From Ignavibacteria bacterium (GTDB lineage: Bacteria; Bacteroidota; Ignavibacteria; Tepidaquicellales; Tepidaquicellaceae), in contig JADJWZ010000039.1 of the NCBI GenBank assembly GCA_016716125.1, positions 62,001 to 126,000 on the forward strand: a stretch of 64,000 nt of DNA, in the 5' to 3' direction. This document shows, one piece after another, positions 8,762 through 17,450 of the stretch (its first letter is position 1; the number at the start of each line of letters is the position of its first letter). The position numbers and the translations under genes are program-made. The notes beneath the pieces are model-generated. The model was not told the DNA's origin and made no database searches. It saw nothing but the letters and a program-made list of their open reading frames with translations.

Positions 8762-9496
8762 TTAAAAATTATAAGCAACGCCAAGACTGAGATTAAGACC
8801 GTCAACAAATATTTTGGAATTCAGATTCTGCTTAAGCTCATAAGAAATTCCGTTTATTGAAAATCCCTGTACAGGAAACTCACTCCTGACTTTATACTCT
8901 CCCTGCCGGAACCTAACTTCAAATACTCCTGATATGTTCCTGCTGAAATAATATTCCATCACGCTTGTTACAACAAAACTAAATCCGGGTTCTTTGGAAA
9001 TTGTCTTTGTCTGTATATTCAGTACAGTTCTTTTTCTGTCCCCGAAATACACTCCGACTCCCCCGCCGAAATAAATTTTAAGATCCTCAGTAAAATCGGG
9101 AATATTGAAATATCCCATCACTTCTATCGGGATCATTGTAAGCTCTTCCTTTACTCTCGCTTTTATCGTAACGGAATCCGAGATGAAAGTTTCCGTAAGC
9201 TCTTCATCAAGGATTGATACATACTCGGCTGATATTCCGAAAGATAATTCATCTCTGAATAATTTTTTTCTGAGAAGTATGCCGTAACCGTATCCGCCCG
9301 ATATTTCTTCAAATTCATTTCGCTCAAAGAGACTTTGAGAAAACGGATCTACCTGAATTGTAGCTGATGACACATAATTGACAGAGGTTCTCAAACTGAA
9401 TCCGCTGCCGAGGGTTATTTCTGTTTTATTTTGAGAATTCGATATTCCGGGAATTAAAAAAACAAACATGGGAAATAATATCAGAAATAACTTCAT
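8762..9496 (-). CDS. Outer-membrane beta-barrel protein, function unknown
   Basis: About 244 aa with a signal peptide (MKLFLILFPMFVFLIPGISNS). The body alternates hydrophobic and polar residues in beta-strand fashion, with glycine-rich turns (GGYGYGILL, FGGGVGVYFG) and a final strand LSLGVAYNF ending in Phe. This is typical of small outer-membrane porin-like barrels (OmpA/PorT-like). I chose the ATG at 9496: an in-frame GTG at 9508 lies inside the preceding terminator hairpin. It follows the ppiD-like gene and precedes the subtilase by 18 bases, so it may be co-transcribed with the protease. Confidence 0.75.
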   Translation of the reverse strand: MKLFLILFPMFVFLIPGISNSQNKTEITLGSGFSLRTSVNYVSSATIQVDPFSQSLFERNEFEEISGGYGYGILLRKKLFRDELSFGISAEYVSILDEELTETFISDSVTIKARVKEELTMIPIEVMGYFNIPDFTEDLKIYFGGGVGVYFGDRKRTVLNIQTKTISKEPGFSFVVTSVMEYYFSRNISGVFEVRFRQGEYKVRSEFPVQGFSINGISYELKQNLNSKIFVDGLNLSLGVAYNF

Positions 9497-9500
9497 AAAA

Positions 9501-9529
9501 AAACCCACCGGTTAATTAATAGTGGGTTT
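9501..9529 (-). terminator. Terminator after the ppiD-like gene
   Basis: AAACCCAC (9501-9508) pairs with GTGGGTTT (9522-9529). On the minus strand the stem is followed by several T. It lies between the minus-strand ppiD-like gene (ends 9582) and the barrel gene (starts 9496), so the two are probably separate transcripts. Confidence 0.7.
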
Positions 9530-9581
9530 AGATAACATTTTTATGATTAAAATTTAATTCAATTTTTTCTGACCATAACTG

Positions 9582-11722
9582 TTAAAAATATTTATCACGA
9601 TTGTCAACTATCTTCGCTTCATTCTGCATCTTTGTCAGCCAGTCCGTTACGATCTGCTGTTTCTTTGTTCCGAGAAGTGTGTTTCTGATCTCAGGCGCTT
9701 TTAATACATAATCCTGCTCATTGAATTCAATAACGGAATTTAATTTCACAAGAAGAACTCCTTTCGCACCTTTAATCGGCTCCGATATTTCTCCGGGATT
9801 CATTTTGAAAACAGCGCTGTAAACAGCATGATCAAGTCCTATAGTACCTTCCGGCTTTGAAACACTGACACTGTCTGATTGTCCGAATATATACTGCGGA
9901 TACTGCTCTTTTAACGCCATCAGATCGCCGCCGGATATTTTGCTCTGAATGTCTTTTGCAATTGATGAAAGCACCTCAGCTTTTTTCTCAATGATAACTT
10001 TAGGTTTTATCTGTGTTACTTTGATTGAATCAAAATTTAAAAATCCTTCCGGCTTTTTGTCAGTGATCTTATAAATAGCATATCCTGTTAGAATTTTTAC
10101 CGGTTCTGTGTAATCATTAACTTTTCCGTCAAAACTGAAATTCATGACTTTCTTATTACTTGAGCTGAGAGGAATTTGTCCGTCCCTTGTTATGTCCTGT
10201 GACTCCGCAATCGGAACGTTCATCCTCTTGGCAAGAGAGTCAATATTCTGACCTTTTTCAAGCTCTGCATAAAAGTCATCGGCTTTTTTCTTGTTCATTG
10301 ATTTGCTTCTCGCGCTTGGCATTACAGGTCTGGTAAGCTGCGCAACTTTAAACTCTTTCTTTTCCTTTCCAAACACTTTTATTATATGAAATCCGAATTT
10401 TGTATAGACAGGTCCCGTAACTTCCCCGACCGCAGTACTGTTAGCCGCTTTTTCAAATTCCTCTACCATCGCTCCTTTTCCAAACCAACCGAGATCTCCT
10501 TTATTCTGTTTGGCAGACGGGTCGTCTGAAAATTCAAAAGCAAGCTGACTGATATCCTCTCCGTTTTTTACACGGTTGTAAAGATCAAGCGCTTTCTGAT
10601 ACGCTCCGGCTGAATCATTCTCCGTATTTACAAGTATATGAGTCGCTTTGGTAAACAACTCTTCCGTATCCTTTGTATCAAGTACCCTTATTAACTGATA
10701 TCCTTCATCGGTAATTAATACATCCGAAATATCACCGGGTTTTGCTTTAAATAAAAAGTCTGTTGCCACCGATCCGAAAACATTGGTCTTTTGAAATTCT
10801 CCGTTAAATGGAATTGACGAATTATCATTTACAAATTTTATAAGTGAAGAATCTTCCGCAGTTAATGTTTCAAGATCTTTTCTTAAATCTTTCCAAGTTC
10901 TTTCTTTACATTGGCTGAGTCTTCAGCTGTAGCAGCGTCCGGAAAGTTCAGATATTTTAGTCTGACTGTTTCATTCTGAATGAAGTCATACTTATTTTCC
11001 TCATAATATTTTTTCATATCTTCTTCAGTAACTGCAAACTGTGATGAATCAGTTACTGTATTATAATCAAGAAGCATATAATCAATGTTGGCGAATATAT
11101 TATCATCTTTGTACTTTTGTAAAACATCTCCTTCAGTAACTATTGCACCTTCGGATATAACCGCCTGAAGTTTTTCGGAAAGCAGTGTTTCCCTTACATA
11201 ATTTTCTACCTGGCTCCAGAACTGCGTGGCTTCAGGTGTTTTCATACCGAGCGCCTGCTGATAAAATGCAGCGTTAAATACACCTGTCGAATCCATGAAA
11301 TTTCTTTTTATCTGATCAGGCAAGGTCTCCGGTCTGTTATAGATCCAGTCGAGAATTTCCCTGTCAGATACTGTAATTCCGTATTCTTCAATTGCCTGCC
11401 TTGTTATACTCTGATTCACGAGACTGTTCCAAACCTGATCTCTTATCTGCGCAATGCTTGCATCAGTAATTTCTACATTCTCATTTTGCAATCTCTGCTG
11501 TTCTATCTGCTGCTGTACTATCCTTTCAAATTCCTGATATGAAATCTCACTGTCATTGATCTTTCCAAATGCTTCAGTCTGACCTCCGATCCCCATATAA
11601 TTCATTCCCCATTCAAAAACAATGGTTGCAAGAAATGCTATGATAAGTATAATAATTATCAACGGCATCTTATCCCGCATCTTGTTCATAATACCTGTAT
11701 TCTGCACTTTTGATTTAGTCAT
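9582..11722 (-). pseudogene. PpiD/SurA-type peptidyl-prolyl isomerase, frameshifted
   Basis: Periplasmic foldase anchored in the inner membrane. The N-terminal part (11722-10883, 279 aa) has the PpiD hallmark: a short cytoplasmic Lys-rich stretch, one membrane helix (about 20-37, PLIIIILIIAFLATIVFEWG) and a SurA-N-like domain. It stops just after DSANVKKELGKI. A second frame continues without a gap (TWKDLRKDLETLTAEDSS..., then MATDFLFKAKPGDISD at 10769) through two parvulin-like domains (HILVNTENDSAG..., GWFGKGAMVEEF) to 9582. One single-base indel near 10885-10905, in an A/G-rich stretch, would restore a protein of about 710 aa, normal for the family. It could be an assembly error or a recent mutation. 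Confidence 0.85.
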
Positions 11723-11941
11723 TAATTAATAAAGCTCCTTACACTTTATGTTATTGAAAGAATTTTTGTGAAACTGTAAAATTAATTTTTTTGGTTTGTA
11801 AAAGCAATGAATTTAAATACACTTCCGGCAACTTTTTCCCAGTGCTGTCCAAAACATTTTTTTTAAGCACATAAAGTTATTAACTAATACCGTTTTGGAC
11901 GGATTATTTTTCTATTTTTAAACTACCCTTCACTATTTTTT

Positions 11942-13043
11942 TTAACTTTGGAATAATTTTTCCTGTCTTCCATCTATTATCAACTCATCCGGTGGTTTAA
12001 ATGGCTCATCTAAGAAGCCTCTGAGATCAATTTTCAAAAATAAACATGCTCTTATTGCCGCAATCAGATTTGAAAGACTCCATCCATACTTTGCAATTGC
12101 TTTTAAATACCTCAAAATTAAATAACTAATAAATGCCGTCCAAATCTCCACCATTACTGCATTTTCATTTGTACCTACAAAGATTTGATTTTTTAAATAC
12201 CTTTTCAGTCTTAGTTATTATTTCTATTGTCTGATCATTTTCAGAATCATATACCGCTACGCGTCTTAATTTCTTAGGATATTTTGCCCGGGTATCTTCT
12301 TTAAATAATAATATTACTTCATCTATGAGAATATTTGAATCTTTATTTTCCGGTAGAGGTCTTTCACCATATGATATAAACTTTACATTATCTTTTAATC
12401 TTACTACAAAGTTAATCTTATCTTCATCCCACTTATTTAATAAATTAAAATCTACATACGCTCTATCAGCCACGACTACACTGCCAGGGTTTTTTGCAAT
12501 GCTGCTTTATTATCCGGTACTTTTCCATCTGTAACGTGTATATAGACCGGAAGACAACCGTCGTAATCAAGTAATGTGTGAAGTTTAACTGCTCCTTTGG
12601 TACTTTTGTATTTTGCCCAATCATATAACGATAAACATAAACTTACTAATGTTGAATCTAATGCGAATATCTTTGTCTTAATTTTAAATTTAAACTTCTC
12701 TCGTTTAAAATTTTGTTCTGATTGAATTATAAACAACGTCTTCCGAAAAATTCACAGAATAAATGCCATGCCTGTGTTTATTTATATAAGATAATGATGA
12801 CTTCTTTGGAACCTTCTTTGTTATTCCTAAATGATTTAAGTTTCCTCCGTTTAGTCTAAGACCATTACTTATTTCATCAAGTGAATTTGAATTAGAAAAA
12901 TGAAGATAGAGCATTGATACCATATGTGTCCAACTATTAATACCTTTGCTGTGTTTATCCGTTTCCAAATTTATCTACAATTTTTCTAAATCTTCTCTGC
13001 TTAATTTATTAATTATTTGGCTGAATAATGTTATATTGTTCAT
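11942..13043 (-). pseudogene. IS4-family transposase, broken into several frames
   Basis: Remnant of a DDE transposase with a DUF4372-like N-terminus. It starts at ATG 13043 (MNNITLFSQIINKLSREDL...) and runs through at least four frames: ETDKHSKGINSW to about 12705, then IFALDSTLVSL with the first Asp, then ADRAYVDFNLL with the second Asp (12473 onward), then GTNENAVMVEIW to 11942. Family members carry a YRxRWxIE(L/V)FFKW segment with the catalytic Glu between the last two parts. Here EIITKTEKVF runs almost directly into GTNENAV, so roughly 35-45 codons with that Glu are missing. The enzyme cannot be active. Confidence 0.88.
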
Positions 13044-13113
13044 GGCTAGTTGTATTTTGGTTTTTTGATAAACAAAAATACTAACTATGGATATTTTCTT
13101 CCATAGACTAGCC
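13041..13113 (-). promoter_or_regulatory. Structured leader over the transposase start codon
   Basis: Reading the minus strand, GGCTAGT (13113-13107) is followed by the hairpin CTATGGA...TCCATAG (13106-13085). Downstream, ACTAGCC (13050-13044) lies directly before the ATG at 13043. GGCTAGT and ACTAGCC are perfect complements, so a transcript coming from outside could fold and hide the ribosome entry site. Protection from read-in translation is known for IS10 and IS50; its use here is inference. Confidence 0.5.
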
Positions 13114-13166
13114 TTTTTTTATTTCAACGTTTTGGACGGATGTGACTTTTTCCAGTGCTGTCCAAA

Positions 13167-14245
13167 TCCTGTATCAAATATGCACTTTCATTTATGCCGG
13201 CAATATATTTTTCTTTCCCCGGATTTTTTTAAATATTTGATTTTATGTTCTTTCTGAATTATTTAACTCTCTGTGTTCCTCTGTTTCCATTATTTTCTAA
13301 CATTTTCAAAACAGCTCATATTTACGGTTTTTGAGCTTAAATCTAAAAATGCACTTCATTGTTTGACTGTACCTCGTCATTGTTTGACTGTACCTGGTCT
13401 TTGTTTAACTGTACCTGGTCTTTGTTTAACTGTAACACCTCATTGTTTGACTGTACCTCGCCATTGTTTGACTGTACCTAGTCTTTGTTTAACTGTAACA
13501 CCTCATTGTTTGACTGTACCTCGCCATTGTTTGACTGTACCTAGTCTTTGTTTGATGGTACCTCGTCTTTGTTTAACTGTAACACCTCATTGTTTGACTG
13601 TACCTCGCCATTGTTTGACTGTATCTAGTCTTTGTTTGACTGTACCTAGTCTTTGTTTGACTGTACCTGGTCTTTGTTTGACTGTACCTAGTCTTTGTTT
13701 GACTGTACCTGGTCTTTGTTTGACTGTACCTGGTCTTTGTTTGACTGTACCTCGCAATTGTTTTGATGTTACGTGTCATCTTACCGATGTAAGATGTCAT
13801 CTTACGGATGTCAGATGTCTTCTTTTGAAAGCTGAATGTCTTCTTTTGGATGTTAACAGTCTTCGCTCGTATGATGAAAGTCTACTTTTTAAAGCTTAGA
13901 GTCTCCGCTTTAAAGTTTTTAGTCTCCGCTTTAAAGTTTTTAGTCTCCGCTTTAAAGTTTTTAGTCTCCGCTTTAAAGTTTTTAGTCTCCGTTTTAAAAT
14001 TTATAATCTTCGCTTACAAGTTAATAGTCTTCACCCGAAAATTACAAGTCTTCTTAATTATGTTAAATGTCATCGCTCACAACTGCATTTCATTTATTGA
14101 ATGCTCCAGGCTTTTAACGATTGCAGCAAGACTTAAATGAAGGAAGCTATTCGGAAAATAAATATGCTTTATTCTTTTTTTGTTTGAATTTAAAATTAAA
14201 TTATTTAAGTTGAAATAATTTTTTTTAATTAAAATAACTTATAAC
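13167..14245. other. Gene-free region carrying the 21-bp array
   Basis: Between the IS remnant and the VOC gene I see no convincing gene. Bases 13167-13354 are AT-rich with no recognisable feature; 13355-14089 is the 21-bp array; 14090-14245 is AT-rich (long A/T runs) and presumably holds the promoter of the VOC gene. Open frames across the array exist only because 21 is a multiple of three. Confidence 0.7.
13355..14089. repeat. Array of 35 units in perfect 21-bp phase
   Basis: From 13355 every 21 bases a unit begins with GTC(A/T)T(C/T) or a close variant, for 35 consecutive units without one indel. Units 1-19 (13355-13753) are close copies of GTCTTTGTTTGACTGTACCT plus one base; they contain a 63-bp higher-order repeat (units 4-7, 7-9, 11-13, marked by a TAACAC ending) and a 42-bp alternation (units 14-18). 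Units 20-26 and 32-35 share little but the first six bases. Units 27-30 are four identical copies of GTCTCCGCTTTAAAG plus six bases, and unit 31 is a variant. The span is AT-rich and has no nearby nuclease, reverse transcriptase or recombinase. Twenty-one bases equal two helical turns or seven codons. Function unknown. Confidence 0.9.
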
Positions 14246-14686
14246 ATGGAAGTCAAACCAATACCTGAAGGATATCACACCGTGACTCCTTATTTATCCG
14301 TAAAAGATGCCCGCGGATTTATGGATTTTTTAATTAAAGCTCTCGGCGCTGAAGAAATATTTACCACTAATACAGAAGACGGGAATGTAATGCATGCTGA
14401 AATTAAGATCGGTGATTCAATGATGATGCTCTCTGAAGCAGGTGAGAAAAATCCCGCTACGAACGGAAATTTTTATCTGTATGTGATCGATACTGACGCA
14501 GCTTATAAGAAAGCCGTAGACGCCGGCGCAGTATCTATTATGGAACCGGCCGATCAGTTCTATGGTGACAGGACAGCCGGAGTCAGGGATTCATTCGGAT
14601 ATAACTGGTGGTTCGGTACTCATGTCGAAGATGTCTCTCCCGAAGAAATGGACAGAAGAATTGAAGAAAATAAAAAAAAGAAATAA
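14246..14686 (+). CDS. VOC (glyoxalase/PhnB-like) family protein
   Basis: Small cytoplasmic protein of 146 aa with the vicinal-oxygen-chelate fold. It opens with the PhnB-like pattern YHTVTPYLSVKDARGFMDFL and has HAEIKIGDSMMMLSEA in the middle, then YLYVIDTDAAYKKAVDAGA and a C-terminal DPFGYNW-like stretch (RDSFGYNWWFGTHVEDV). Members bind a metal and act on diverse small molecules, or are stand-alone binding proteins; the substrate cannot be read from the sequence. ATG start after an AT-rich leader. It faces the next gene in the same direction with a 53-base gap. Confidence 0.85.
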   Translation: MEVKPIPEGYHTVTPYLSVKDARGFMDFLIKALGAEEIFTTNTEDGNVMHAEIKIGDSMMMLSEAGEKNPATNGNFYLYVIDTDAAYKKAVDAGAVSIMEPADQFYGDRTAGVRDSFGYNWWFGTHVEDVSPEEMDRRIEENKKKK

Positions 14687-14739
14687 TGTTCTGAATTAAA
14701 ATTAAAATAATAACTTTACTGATATTTCTTTTTTAAAAT

Positions 14740-15411
14740 ATGTCTAAAACAAATAAAGCGTTTCTGATTATAGGAACACTTATCGGATGCACTGCGCTTA
14801 TTCTACAGTTCTATATAACTCTCTCATATTCCCCGCAGTCAGGATTAACATACTTTCAAAGCGTAGTAAAATTTTTCAGTTTTATGACCATCCTGACAAA
14901 CATACTTGTCACACTGACATATATGATTCCCCTGCTGTCGCCGGGATCAAAGTGGGGTTTGTATTTTCAGAGACCATTTGTTCAGAGCGGAGTTCTTGTT
15001 TATATATTGATAGTCGGGATCGTATATCATTTTATGCTGGCCCATATCTGGGATCCGCAGGGGCTTGAGAAATTTGTTGATGTTTTACTTCATTATGTAA
15101 TGCCGGCTTTCTATCTTTTATACTGGTTAGTAAATACTGAAAAGGGCAGACAAAAAATAATTAACTGTATTAAATGGCTGAGTTATCCGTTAGCGTATAT
15201 TATTTATATTCTTATCAGAGGTCATTTCAGCGGAATGTATCCGTATCCTTTTATTGATGTTTCTAAATTTGGTTTTGAGACTGTTTTGAAAAATATTTTT
15301 TTTATTACGATCGGATATATTTTGATGGGACTTCTAATAATTTTTCTGGATAATATTCTGTACAGGTTTTCCCGAGGCAAAGATACTTCATCAGAAATGA
15401 AGTATTTTTAA
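14740..15411 (+). CDS. Pr6Pr family integral membrane protein
   Basis: 223 aa with six hydrophobic segments (about 7-29, 41-62, 80-103, 113-130, 150-165, 180-206), separated by short loops. The first helix is preceded by MSKTNKAF, and the loop with QSGLTYFQSVVKFFSFMTILTNILV is typical of the Pr6Pr/FAR-17a-like family of unknown bacterial function. The C-terminus ends in a charged tail. No enzymatic motif can be pointed out. It lies after the VOC gene and converges on meaB with a 12-base gap. Confidence 0.75.
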   Translation: MSKTNKAFLIIGTLIGCTALILQFYITLSYSPQSGLTYFQSVVKFFSFMTILTNILVTLTYMIPLLSPGSKWGLYFQRPFVQSGVLVYILIVGIVYHFMLAHIWDPQGLEKFVDVLLHYVMPAFYLLYWLVNTEKGRQKIINCIKWLSYPLAYIIYILIRGHFSGMYPYPFIDVSKFGFETVLKNIFFITIGYILMGLLIIFLDNILYRFSRGKDTSSEMKYF

Positions 15412-15423
15412 GATTGAGTTTTC

Positions 15424-16386
15424 TTATTTGGTCTTTAAAAGATCTTTAGTCAGTGTTTCAACAACAGTATAAGGATCAGAATTTTTTTCATAAATTAATT
15501 CCAGATTATCATTCAGATAATTTCTCTTTTCATCATCCCAGAAACTAACAGTTAATTTATTTGTCAGCAGTTCGCCTATCTTTTTTTTCAGCTGCTGAAT
15601 TCTTTTCGTTTTTAAATATCCGGTATTTTCGAGATGTGTTTTATGTTCAATGATCTTATCAAGTAATTCATTGATCCCTTTATTCTGACTGCCGATAGTT
15701 TTTAAAACATCAATGATCCAGCCGTCCGGAGCCGGAGGTTTAAGATGAATAATATTTTTTATAGTTGCAGCGACAGCATCAGCGCCGTCCCTGTCGGATT
15801 TATTCAATACGAATATATCTGCGATTTCCATTAGTCCGGCTTTCATTGCCTGCACTGCATCTCCGGATTCAGGCACAAGTACGACGATAGTCGTATCGGC
15901 GGTCTGCGCAATATCAAGTTCAGACTGTCCGACACCAACCGTTTCTATAATTATAAAATCCTTACCCGCTGCATCCAGTACATCGCACGCTTCAGTTACA
16001 TTTTTACATAATCCTCCGAGACTCCCTCTTGTCGCCATTGACCTGATAAAGACATTCTGAAGAAGACCTGAATCCTGCATTCTGATCCTGTCTCCGAGCA
16101 GCGCGCCGCCGGTAAAAGGACTTGTAGGGTCGACGGCAATTACTCCGGTTTTCAATCCTTTTTCATCAAGTAATTTTAAAAGACAATTTGTAACTGTAGA
16201 TTTTCCTGCGCCGGGAGGACCTGTAATTCCTATTCTGTGAGCTTTACCGGTAAACTTATATAACCCTTTCAATAACTGTTCGCTGCCTTCAGATTCATTC
16301 TCAATCATCGTAAGCGCTTTTGCTACTGTTCTCTTGTCTGAAGTTTTTATTTTTTCAACCATTTCATTCAGCTTTTCAGTTGTCAT
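15424..16386 (-). CDS. meaB: Methylmalonyl-CoA mutase-associated GTPase
   Basis: G-protein chaperone (MeaB/ArgK) that loads and protects adenosylcobalamin in methylmalonyl-CoA mutase. 320 aa, the family's usual size. Motifs: Walker A GITGPPGAGKST at about 53-64, VDPTSPFTGGALLGDRIRM in the switch region, the G3-like IIETVGVGQSE, and NKSD in LNKSDRDGADA for guanine recognition. The mutase subunits are not in this window. It follows galE by 43 bases at the end of the minus-strand run pepP-like, glycosyltransferase, purD, galE, meaB. ATG start. Confidence 0.95.
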   Translation of the reverse strand: MTTEKLNEMVEKIKTSDKRTVAKALTMIENESEGSEQLLKGLYKFTGKAHRIGITGPPGAGKSTVTNCLLKLLDEKGLKTGVIAVDPTSPFTGGALLGDRIRMQDSGLLQNVFIRSMATRGSLGGLCKNVTEACDVLDAAGKDFIIIETVGVGQSELDIAQTADTTIVVLVPESGDAVQAMKAGLMEIADIFVLNKSDRDGADAVAATIKNIIHLKPPAPDGWIIDVLKTIGSQNKGINELLDKIIEHKTHLENTGYLKTKRIQQLKKKIGELLTNKLTVSFWDDEKRNYLNDNLELIYEKNSDPYTVVETLTKDLLKTK

Positions 16387-16429
16387 ATTGAAAGGAAAAA
16401 TTCTTTGTTAATTTAAGTTTATTTTAGTT

Positions 16430-17444
16430 TTATTTTTTACCAATTCTCTTTTGCCAGTTCCATGAAGTCAGCATCATATCATTTAAATCTCTTTCAGCTT
16501 TCCATCCGAGTATTTCATTTGCCTTTTGAGTATCTGAATATATACTGACCACATCACCTTCCCGTCTTGGACCTATCCTGAAATTCAGCTTCATGCCGGA
16601 TACAAATTCAAAAGCATTTATAACTTCCAGTACGCTGTTACCGTTTCCCGTACCGAGATTAAATATCTCTAACGGATTTTCATCTTTCACGTCAAGCATT
16701 CTTTTCAAAGCAATAACATGCGCCTTTGCAAGATCAACCACATGAATGTAATCCCTGATATTTGTACCGTCAGGAGTGTCGTAATCATTTCCGTTCACTG
16801 TCAGGATCTCTCTGACCAATTGCAGTCTGCGTAATGTAAGGCACAAGATTGTTCGGGATCCCGATAGGAAGTTCTCCTATCAGCGAACTGTCATGCGCAC
16901 CTGTCGGATTAAAATATCTGAGCACAATTGATTTCATCCCGGATATTTTCGAAAGGTCTGTCAGGATCTGTTCGCCGATCTGTTTTGTAAAACCATATGG
17001 TGATTCCGCTTTTTTTACAGGAGAATTTTCCGTCACAGGCAGTGAATCCGCTTCACCGTAAACAGTACATGAAGAGGAATAAACAAATTTATTTATTGCA
17101 TTTGCTTCAAGCGCATTAAGCAAATTTATCATGCCGGTTACGTTATTGCGGTAATACAAAAGCGGATCATTAACTGACTCTCCGACAGCTTTAAAAGCGG
17201 CAAAATGTATGACTGCAGCGATATCTTTCTTATCTTTAAAGAATTCATTGACAACTGCTTCATCACAAAGATCAATTTTATGAAACTCGGGTTTAATTCC
17301 CGAAATTTTTTCAATGCTGTCTGTAACTTCAATTACAGAGTTTGACAGGTTATCCAGTATTATAACTTCATAACCATCCTTCTGAAGCTCGACTACCGTA
17401 TGCGATCCTATATAACCTGTACCGCCTGTTACTAAAATCTTCAT
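16430..17444 (-). pseudogene. galE: UDP-glucose 4-epimerase, frameshifted
   Basis: Interconverts UDP-glucose and UDP-galactose using bound NAD. The N-terminal 213 residues (from ATG 17444) show the Rossmann motif GGTGYIGSH at 7-15, SSSCTVYGE and the catalytic YGFTK (YxxxK). They run to AIGQRDPDSERK and stop. Another frame continues with REILTVNGNDYDTPDGTNIRDYIHV, the normal next segment, to 16430. The break lies in a CT repeat at 16808-16813. One more GA dinucleotide on the coding strand restores GQREILTVNGNDY, matching the family. Full length would be about 338 aa, normal for GalE. It starts 6 bases after purD, so it is probably co-transcribed. Assembly error is the simpler explanation. Confidence 0.9.
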
Positions 17445-17450
17445 TATTTA

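Larger units (their letters stand above)
11831..13166. mobile_element. Degenerate IS4-family insertion sequence
   Basis: A broken DDE transposase (11942-13043) is bracketed by related end sequences. GCTGTCCAAAAC occurs at about 11844-11855 and its near inverse ACGTTTTGGACGGA at about 13127-13140. Beyond these, an imperfect direct repeat flanks the unit: 11831-11853 and 13145-13166 (ACTTTTTC then CAGTGCTGTCCAAA; one base difference). A further copy of GTTTTGGACGG at 11892-11902 makes the exact left end uncertain. The right-end sequence also occurs alone at 4421-4442. Confidence 0.75.

Noticed and set aside
13273..13899. A 208-residue plus-strand open frame (HCLTVPR repeats) and a minus-strand one (RYSQTKT repeats) over the array
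   Set aside because: Any frame free of a stop in one 21-bp unit stays open through identical units; no ribosome site or signal is seen. I describe the DNA array instead and only note the heptad pattern as a hypothesis.
13355..14089. CRISPR array
   Set aside because: Units are 21 bp with a 6-base constant part; CRISPR repeats are 23 bases or longer with separate unique spacers, and there are no cas genes.
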